Source: Rhizomys pruinosus
Lineage: Eukaryota > Chordata > Mammalia > Rodentia > Spalacidae
Length of the DNA: 64,000 nucleotides
Direction: 5' to 3'
Assembly: GCA_009823505.1 (NCBI GenBank)
Contig: VZQC01005558.1
Span: 2,019,113-2,083,112 of the forward strand
The notes beneath the pieces were generated by a model that worked only from the letters and a program-made list of their open reading frames with translations, made no database searches and was not told the origin of the DNA. Both the position numbers and the translations under genes were made by a program. Positions within the stretch are counted from its first letter, which is position 1. Every line of letters starts with the position of its first letter. Below are positions 57,576 through 64,000 of the stretch, piece by piece.

Positions 57576-58717
57576 CCCATAGCACCACCCTGGGGACTGA
57601 GCCCTTAAACATATGCTGAAGATCCAAGCTACTGCAAACAGGATTTCACGCTGACGGTCATTATGTGTGGGCTGGAGGATGCTTACGTTCACCATGTGAA
57701 ATTCCGCTATTTATATTAGAAACAGGAAGGACAAAATGGAACATTTTTCTGCCTGGTAAATTGAAAGGATTAAAATAATGCTATGTGGAGATTTCATTAC
57801 CAAGTGCAAGCTCTTTATTGCCTTAGGACAAGTGAAATTTCATTTTAATTATTTATGACACCTCGCAGCATCCTGGCAAACATGCCATGCCAGTCTCCTC
57901 AGGAACGATAGGATTCAGAAACGTGAGACCCATCTGTGTCATTTATCATGAAAATCTTTCATGAGGAGACTGGGATAATCATGGTAGCCCCCTCATTTAA
58001 TGTCATAAATTTAAAAATAGGTCTTGGGAAATTGTGCTTGTAGTTAGTTGGCTCAATCTTCCTGTGACTGTTTATCCCAGAAAGCAAAAACACCCACTGA
58101 GGTCCACGACATGGGTGAGATCCACAGCAAGACAGGTTGGCAAGCCCTCCCCTGGAGTCTGTGCTAGATTCCAGTTTGACTGTTCAATGGTGACTGTCTT
58201 CCTGGAGTCAGCTAGACACTCCCCTGAGGGTGCAGGTGTCAGTGAGCCATGAAAACGGAACTTTCCTTCTGCCTGGTCTCTGCCTGCGGGGAGGCTGCGG
58301 CTCCTCCTCCCTCATGAAGAAGGAGCTGGGGCAGGGCAGGGTGGCCAGAGACAAAAAAAAAAAAAAAAACTTCATGCATAACATGGGGCATGGGGACAGA
58401 GTTGGCAGGCAGGCCTGCCAGGACTCAGAAAGACAAATACAGTGGGCTTTCCCACATGCAAGAGCTGGGGTCAATAGTCCATGTCTGTGTGTGTGAGGAG
58501 GGTGGATGGAGAAAGAGAGGAAACTTCAAGAGGGCTCATGAGAGGTGAAGAAAAATTCTTAAGGGAGGGAGGAAAGAAGGTAAGAAATAGACATGGCTGG
58601 AAAAGCAGAAGAAGGGACTGTTTGCAAGGAAGGAGGGGACCAATGGGGGCGTGGCCAGGAGGCACTGGGGGGAGGGGAGAAAGGGGAAAGAGGGGAACAA
58701 ATTAGAACAGCATACAA
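57576..58717. other. Single-copy; balanced AT-rich block and purine-rich patch
   Basis: 57690-58020 (ttaattatttatgacacctc and neighbours) lacks repeats and reads like a conserved noncoding element. An A-run lies at 58353-58370, and 58500-58700 is GGA-rich. No gene recognised. Confidence 0.45.

Positions 58718-58761
<44 letters not shown>
58718..58761. repeat. (CA)n microsatellite
   Basis: About 20 CA units with one CAAA interruption. Confidence 0.97.
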
Positions 58762-58835
58762 TCAAATGAAAACGCCATAACGAAGCCCAAGGCTGTGTAT
58801 GCTGACTTAAAAGAATTTTTTAAAAGTACTAAGTG

Positions 58836-58965
58836 GGCATGGAGGTATGTAGCTTTAATCCTAGCACAGGCATGCTGACCTCTATGACCCTGAGGCCAGC
58901 CTGCTCTGCCTAAAGAGTTCCAGTCCAGCCAGCGGTACAGTGAGACCCTATCTAAGAAAAGAAGA
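58836..58965 (+). mobile_element. B1-like SINE, internally deleted
   Basis: gtgggcatggaggtatgtag, ctttaatcctagcacaggc, gaggccagcctgctctgcct and cagtgagaccctatctaaga. Part of the B1 centre is missing. Confidence 0.7.
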
Positions 58966-59084
58966 GTAGCTAATACATCCCAGAAAGAAAGACATTAAGA
59001 CATTCAAAAATTCATCCCCATAGACCTGAACTGTGAGAAACATTAAAGAAAATCCTCTGAGCATGAGGAAAGTGATAGCAGACA

Positions 59085-59265
59085 ATAGCTGGGTGAGCCG
59101 GCCTCATGTTCAGAGGTAAACGTGCTGACTGACCTGGGCTCAGCTCCCAGAGCCCACATTTTAAAAAACAGCACATTGACAATCCCTACACTCCTACAGT
59201 GAAATGGGAGACAGGAGAATTGGAATTGAGGACCAGCTAACCTGAAATATGAAGCCAGGGCACAC
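59085..59265 (+). mobile_element. B4/RSINE-type SINE fragment
   Basis: gctgggtgagccggcctcat, gctcagctcccagagcccac, actcctacagtgaaatggga, gacaggagaattggaattga and ccagctaacctgaaat. Matches the order of an ID-headed SINE with B4/RSINE2-like body; diverged. Confidence 0.55.
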
Positions 59266-59757
59266 GTTCCCCATGGTTCACACAGAGGCCCTGGACAAGC
59301 AGTAGGATCTGTCCACTGCATTCCAAAGCAGTGCTTTCTGTTGTTTCCCAAGGAGTCTGAGCTCGGGAATAGACATAGTTTGTGATCAGTGGTGGGAGCC
59401 AAGGGCACAGAAGGGGCTGAGGCTAGACTTACCAGATGCTTGCATGCAGACCTCCATAGAAAGACAGAAACTGGTTCCTGCACCCCTAGGGTCAGCTACT
59501 CCAGGAGGCAGCAGCAGTGGTCTCAGTGTGAGACCCTGAGCTCTTTCCTGGCCTCCCTCTCAGCCCACTACACTAGAGCAACTAGCCACGACAAAGAAAA
59601 TAGAGGCTAAGGTGTCCCAGAAATGAACCTCCAATCACCCAGACCCAGTCCAGTGCTGCACTGGCCTGGTGTGGGGGTGGAGAAGAGACAAGGATAGAAT
59701 CAAGCTCAGTGGTATGAAGTCAACTTGTCATTGTTTTATTAAAACAGCAGGTGGACT
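59266..59757. other. Single-copy sequence
   Basis: Nothing recognised. The frame at 59043-59483 (minus) overlaps the SINE and is not gene-like. Confidence 0.5.
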
Positions 59758-59857
59758 TAGCAAGAAGAAGAGGAGCAGGAGGAGGAGAAGGAGAAGGGGG
59801 AGAAGGAAGAAGAAAAAAGAAGAAGAGGGAAGGAGAAGAGGAGGAAGGAAGGCAGAG
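59758..59857. repeat. Purine-rich (GAA/GGA)n tract
   Basis: About 100 bp with almost only A and G (aagaagaagaggagcaggag and similar). Prone to triplex formation in principle. Confidence 0.93.
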
Positions 59858-60528
59858 GGGGAATTTGAGGTCATGATCAATGGTGGCTCTTATACCAGCA
59901 CCCGGGACATTCATGTTGGTTTCTGTGGCAGTCCTGTCCTGAGAGACACATTGCTGAATTAGAATCTTCCCAGTGGAGCCTTTTGGGTTAGGTGTGGTCT
60001 GCCTGTGTCTGCAGAGGTGAGTGAAAGTATGCTAGTGACTATGAACGTGTGTCAAACTGTGAAAATATGGGAATGTGAGTGAATGTGTGTTTATGTGATG
60101 TTTCTCTGTTATATGAATATGATGAGGATGTATTTAATGCCTTTATTTATTTAATGCCTTTATTACAGTACACACAAACATTAAACAAAATTTAATGTTT
60201 GTGTGTACTGTAGAGTGTTTGATGTATGTGGTCTGTGAGTCATCAGACTGTGTGTAGTGAGGCATGCTGTATGCAGTGTGATGATACGTGGTGTCTGGAG
60301 TATATGTAGGTGAAGGGCAGTGTACGTAGGTGGCGCATATTGCATATATTATATATGTGTATATATTACATATGCATGTAAGGGTGGTATATATGTTACA
60401 ATGAAGTATGTGGTGGGAGGGTATATGTAGTATGAGATGTGTGTGAGTACTTGTGTGTGGAGAGGTGAGAGTGGGAGGTGAGCTTCTTCATAGCGGGGGT
60501 GGGGTGGGGTGGGGGGAGATGGGGTTGC
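59858..60528. other. TG-rich single-copy sequence with a tandem pair and a hairpin
   Basis: tttaatgcctttatttat occurs as an imperfect tandem (60132-60164) just before a 22-bp perfect inverted repeat (see the next entry). 60300-60440 is TATG/GTAT-rich. A G-rich run (ggggtggggtgggg) lies at 60495-60516. Confidence 0.6.
60164..60212. repeat. Perfect 22-bp inverted repeat with 5-nt loop
   Basis: The left arm 60164-60185 (tacagtacacacaaac...) and right arm 60191-60212 (...gtttgtgtgtactgta) are exact reverse complements around the loop caaaa. It could extrude as a cruciform or fold as an RNA hairpin. I see no surrounding gene or known element. Confidence 0.95.
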
Positions 60529-60903
60529 CTTCATAGTGGGAAAGAGATGGGCTCGCCTTCATAGTGGGAAAGAGATGGGCTCGCCTTCATAGTGGGAAAG
60601 AGATGGGCTCGCCTTCATAGTGGGAAAGAGATGGGCTCGCCTTCATAGTGGGAAAGAGATGGGCTCGCCTTCATAGTGGGAAAGAGATGGGCTCGCCTTC
60701 ATAGTGGGAAAGAGATGGGCTCGCCTTCATAGTGGGAAAGAGATGGGCTCGCCTTCATAGTGGGAAAGAGATGGGCTCGCCTTCATAGTGGGAAAGAGAT
60801 GGGCTCGCCTTCATAGTGGGAAAGAGATGGGCTCGCCTTCATAGTGGGAAAGAGATGGGCTCGCCTTCATAGTGGGAAAGAGATGGGCTCGCCTTCATAG
60901 TGG
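60529..60903. repeat. 28-bp minisatellite, 13 identical units
   Basis: The unit begins cttcatagtgggaaagagat and ends gggctcgc. It repeats at 28-base spacing from 60529 to 60892 without a visible mismatch, then a partial unit. Upstream (60484-60528) is a diverged, G-rich version. Total identity means recent homogenisation or expansion. The array has no spacers, so it is not CRISPR-like. Confidence 0.98.
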
Positions 60904-61038
60904 GGAGCAGAAGTGGGACATGTAGGCTTTATCTCCAGCCCAGAAAGAATGTTGGTGCAAGGACAAGGTGGGAAGTCTTATCACAGTGAAGAGCACTGGG
61001 TACATACAACTTGAAAGGAAGAGAGAAACTACTGCAAA

Positions 61039-61492
61039 CGTGCAGGGAGGAGGGCAGGTGCAGTGAGGAGGGCAGGTGTAGTGAGGAGGGCAGGGTGCAG
61101 TGAGGAGGGCAGGGTGCATTGAGGAGGGCAGGGTGCAGTGAGGAAGGAAGATGCAGTGAGTAGGGAAGGTGCAGTGAGGAGAGCAGGTGCAGTGAGGAGA
61201 GCAGGTGCAGTGAGTAGGGCAGGTGCAGTGAGGAGGGCAGGTGCAGTGAGGAGGGCAGAGCAGGGTGCATTGAGGAAGGCAAGTGGAGTGAGGAGGGCAT
61301 GTGCAGTGAGGAGGGCAGAGCAGGGTGCATTGAGGAAGGCAGGTGCAGTGAGGAGGGCAGAGCAGGGTGCATTGAGGAAGGCAGGTGCAGCGAGGAGGGC
61401 AGGTGCACTGATGTAGGCAGGCTGCAGTGTGGAGGGCAGGTGCAGTGAGGAGGGCAGGTGCAGTGAGGAGGGAAGGACCAGGTGCAGTGAGG
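61039..61492. repeat. Second minisatellite, 17-24 bp units
   Basis: Tandem variants of ggtgcagtgaggagggca (18 bp), with longer units containing gagcagggtgcattgaggaa. About 24 units. A/R/G/V-rich frames here (61138-61416 plus; 60929-61583 minus) are artefacts of an 18-bp period. Confidence 0.96.
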
Positions 61493-62182
61493 AAGTGTTT
61501 GCTCCTTCATGTGATTCTGCATCACAAAATTCCAGGTCTCTCACTTGCTCCCAGGAAACCCAACCCCTAACATCTCCTTCCAATCACGTTTCTGAAGACT
61601 GTGTGGTAATGCCAAATGTATTTGTATTTACATGGCTGCTACTGGGACAGTTTAAGGTGAAGGACCAAATGCACAATCCCAACCCTCTCAGACCAAATGC
61701 CCCCCAGCAATGTGAATGAGGTGAATACTAGTGCCCTAACACATAGGATGCTGGAGTTATAAGTTTCTTGCTTGAGGCTACTGAGCTCCTGCGCACATCA
61801 CTCCAGGTGTTTGAAGCTTCCCTAAGCACCCTTGACTTCCTCCCAAATCTTCTCTGGTACCTTCCATTCAGTGGTCAGAAGCTTCCCAAGAGCTGGCAGG
61901 GCCCTCCCTGGCTGTGAGCCTCTATCTTACTCAAACTTTCAGTACCACATGACCAACTTGTACCTGATCTTTCACATATACATGCTGTATTTGGGCACTG
62001 ATCAGCAATGATTGGTATTTGATAAGTTTTAATAAGCATATAATTGTGATATTTGATTAACTATTGAAAAACCCATATTTATTTCATTCTATTTAGCTTC
62101 CTCGAAGGAGCCTGCATCTGGTGCTCCAAGCTCTGGCTTGGCAGGCTGCTCTTGCTTCAGAGACTGACAAATGAAGAACCAC
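61493..62182. other. Single-copy sequence
   Basis: Nothing recognised; AT-rich near 62010-62090. Confidence 0.5.
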
Positions 62183-62640
62183 TGTGATGGTTAATCCTGG
62201 GTGTCAACTTGACTGGACTAAGGAACAAATAAGAAAAAAGGGATCTTCGGATTGGACTACCTCAACCGGGATGGCCCACCCCAAATATGGGCGTTACCTT
62301 CCGTTGGCAGGCAGTATTAAAGGCCATGCCAGAGGGATCTGGTCCCTTTTTTTCTGTGGCTTGCCTCTCTCTCACTGGTGAGTTTGTCTTGCTGCTGTGA
62401 TCAACCCTTCGGATCCCAGAGTGTACTGAGACCAGCAAATCTCCTGGAATCCATCGGGCCTTCAGCACCAGATTGGGACTACTGAGACATCCAGCCTTGT
62501 GGACTGAGCAGTGCCCTGGATTCTCAGCCTCTCCAGTGCGGCACAGCTACTATTGGATTCCTTGAACTCTGTCATGTGAGCAAATCAATAAATTGTATAT
62601 AGCTATAAATTCATCCTTTCAATTCTGTTTCTCTAGAACC
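62183..62640 (+). mobile_element. ERVL-type LTR, MLT2-like, plus orientation
   Basis: It starts tgtgatggttaatcctgggt, then gtcaacttgactggacta, gcccaccccaaatatgggcg, gccatgccagagggatctgg, caccagattgggactactga, gacatccagcc, ctctccagtgcgg, the AATAAA-containing caatcaataaattg-like region, and ttctgtttctctagaacc. The start, AATAAA and ending match the plan of MLT2-class LTRs. It is followed by gtaccaaaatctg. Confidence 0.75.
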
Positions 62641-62670
62641 ACTCCTGGTACCAAAATCTGTATTAGTCAC

Positions 62671-62906
62671 GGTTCTCTAAAGAAACAGAAGCAACAGGAC
62701 GAATATATAGCTATATACAATTTATTGATTGGCTCACATGACAGAGTTCAAGGAGTCCAACAGTAGCTGCACTGCACTGGAGAGGCTGAGAATCCAGGGA
62801 ACTGCTCAGTCCACAAGTCTGGATGTCTCAGTAGTCCCAATCTGGTGCTGAAGGCCCGATGGATTCCAGGAGATCTGCCGGTCTCAGCACACGCTGGGAT
62901 CCGAAG
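62671..62906 (-). mobile_element. ERVL-type LTR 3' half, inverted copy
   Basis: Reverse complement of 62407-62640 with roughly 20 differences over 235 bp. It starts ggttctctaaagaaacagaa and ends ctgggatccgaag. The two LTR parts lie tail to tail, 30 bases apart. The upstream half of this LTR is absent. Confidence 0.85.
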
Positions 62907-63345
62907 CGAGGAGTTTAGCAACTCTATATATAAAAATTCTTTGAGAAATTGCGGAAAAAATAAGGAAAATAATGATGTTGCCTTGCTGCTCCTAACATGT
63001 CTGGATAAAGTTATAGAGGAAAATAAGGAGCTCAGTGATAAAATTAACCAGCTCTGGCTTCGAAACACAGTTTAAAAGGTTTCAAGTGTGCCTGGAAGAG
63101 CATCTTCTCTCCAGCAGCCAAAGAGCTAAAGCGGCAGAAAATCAAGCTGGAGCCCTTATTATACTTTTGGCTGATTTACAATGCAAATTTAATTCCCAGC
63201 CAGAAGAGTGTCAGCAGGCAGTCAAAGTGAGCACTGTGGGGAAAGGGTGGAACCCTGAAACTTGGGATGGAGATATGTGGGAGAACCATGAGATGAGGAT
63301 TTTTGAACCCTCGGATTCTGAGATTTTCTTTATCTGAGGAATTAA
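62907..63345 (+). pseudogene. Gag-like retroviral remnant, frameshifted
   Basis: Two overlapping plus frames carry helical, Leu/Glu/Lys-rich peptides: one up to 63075 (LLLTCLDKVIEENKELSDK), and one shifted frame from about 63064 to 63337 (EEHLLSSSQRAKAAENQAGA; later WNPETWDGDMWENHE). Adjacent ERVL-type LTRs and coiled-coil character suggest an ERVL/MaLR internal (gag-like) region. No zinc knuckle or protease motif is seen. It is broken by a frameshift and truncated; I cannot assign it firmly. Confidence 0.4.
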
Positions 63346-63484
63346 TCTCCCCACACTCACAGAGAATCCACACCCTGCAGATCCTCCTCCCACCCTTGCC
63401 TGAGGAAACTAATCTCCCCCTCCAGTGGGAGCTAATGTCCCTCAGGGCCCAACAATTGTTGCCTCTAGACCTATAACCAGATTG
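63346..63484. other. Probable continuation of retroviral internal sequence
   Basis: gaggaattaatctccccaca and gaggaaactaatctccccct form an imperfect tandem. Otherwise unassigned. Confidence 0.4.
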
Positions 63485-63690
63485 AAGGCGTAAGCAAGCT
63501 AGTGGAACAGCACTCCTCCATGGCCTGTGCTTCAGCTCCTGCCTCCAGGTTCCTGCCCAGGGTTCCTGCCTTGGGCTCCCTAAGTGATGAACTGTGACCA
63601 GGAGATGTGAGCTGAATAAATCCTTCCTCCCCAAGTTGGTTGTCGGTCAGAGTGTTCTGTCACAGCAATGGAAGACAAACTACAGCAACT
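63485..63690 (+). mobile_element. MaLR-type LTR, family A, 3' half
   Basis: gtaagcaagctagtggaaca, gcactcctccatggcctgtg, cttcagctcctgcctccagg, tgagctgaataaatccttcc and tgtcacagcaatggaagaca, then aactacagca. Its 5' half is missing and it joins the retroviral remnant directly. Confidence 0.78.
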
Positions 63691-63749
63691 ACACATCAAC
63701 AAATGATGGTTAACTCTTCCAACTGGAATGATTTAAGAAGTGCCAAGAG

Positions 63750-63900
63750 GGCTGGGAGATGGCTTAGCACGCAAAGCTACTTTATCACCTAGCTGGATGC
63801 CTCAGTGTGATCTCTGAAACTCCCATGGTGGAAGGAAAGAACAGACTCCATAAAGTTGTCTTCTGACCTCTACACTTGTGAGATATGCAGCCCTCTAATA
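63750..63900 (+). mobile_element. B3A-type SINE
   Basis: gggctgggagatggcttagc, catggtggaaggaaagaaca, gactccataaagttgtcttc and tgacctctacacttg fit the B3A module (compare 46.9 kb on the other strand). Diverged. Confidence 0.7.
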
Positions 63901-63947
63901 ATACATATACAATATACATAGTATATATATATATAGATATAAGATAT
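63901..63947. repeat. TA-rich simple sequence
   Basis: atacatatacaatatacata followed by TA repeats. Confidence 0.85.
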
Positions 63948-63987
63948 ATCCTAAAGATGTTAGTGAGGCACAGCTTAGGTGTGTCTT

Positions 63988-64000
63988 TTTTTTTTTTTTG
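63988..64000. repeat. T-run at window edge
   Basis: Twelve T then G. Probably the reversed A-tail of another minus-strand SINE that lies beyond the window. Confidence 0.6.

Noticed and set aside
60529..60903. CRISPR-like array of 28-bp repeats
   Set aside because: Units are directly contiguous with no spacers, and the window is rodent DNA. It is a minisatellite.
60929..61583. Long minus frames (184-198 codons) of Pro/Ser/Leu/His repeats
   Set aside because: They are translations of the second minisatellite, whose period is mostly a multiple of 3.

Overview
This window is nuclear DNA of a mouse-like (muroid or close myodont) rodent. The evidence is its repeat content: B1 (7SL-derived), B2/B3 (tRNA-derived), B4/RSINE (tRNA-B1 fusion) SINEs, MT/ORR1-type MaLR LTRs, MLT2-like ERVL LTRs, L1 3' ends, and many (CA)n, (GA)n, (GATA)n and (GGAA)n tracts. 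The youngest B2/B3 copies carry a 3' half that I do not recognise as standard Mus or Rattus B2, so I do not name a species. Nothing prokaryotic or plasmid-like is present.

I find no convincing protein-coding exon, tRNA, rRNA, CRISPR array or complete gene. Almost all open frames are explained by simple repeats, by SINE or LTR sequence, or by chance in this much DNA. The window reads as intergenic or deep intronic sequence: single-copy DNA with decayed and a few fresh retrotransposon insertions.

Layout. 1-9.3 kb: B1, B4 and B2/B3 SINEs, MT-like LTRs, a 300-bp GATA tract and an L1 tail. 9.3-21.5 kb: long single-copy stretches with scattered young SINEs, several with intact target-site duplications (TSDs). 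21.5-31 kb: an 18-bp minisatellite, MaLR LTRs, a 1-kb L1 3' end with a 17-bp TSD, and an LTR split by L1-like sequence. 31-38.2 kb: an LTR inside a purine tract, a local duplication around another LTR, and a chimeric B2-B1 SINE. 38.2-47.5 kb: mostly single copy, with B1, B4 and old ERVL/MaLR LTRs. 47.5-50 kb: a low-repeat block with an internal duplication and possible decayed retroviral coding sequence. 50-56.7 kb: an L1 tail with an expanded TG tract, a pyrimidine-rich tract, B4/B3 SINEs and an 800-bp CA-rich array. 56.7-64 kb: a 22-bp perfect hairpin, a 28-bp minisatellite of 13 identical units, an 18-bp-type minisatellite, an inverted pair of ERVL LTRs and a Gag-like remnant.

I see no evidence of a new multi-gene system. 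The observations most worth checking are the B2-head/B1-body SINE at 37.9 kb, the inverted LTR pair at 62.4-62.9 kb, the homogeneous 28-bp minisatellite with a nearby hairpin at 60.2-60.9 kb, and the degenerate block at 47.5-50 kb. Family names rest on remembered consensus features and were not checked with RepeatMasker.
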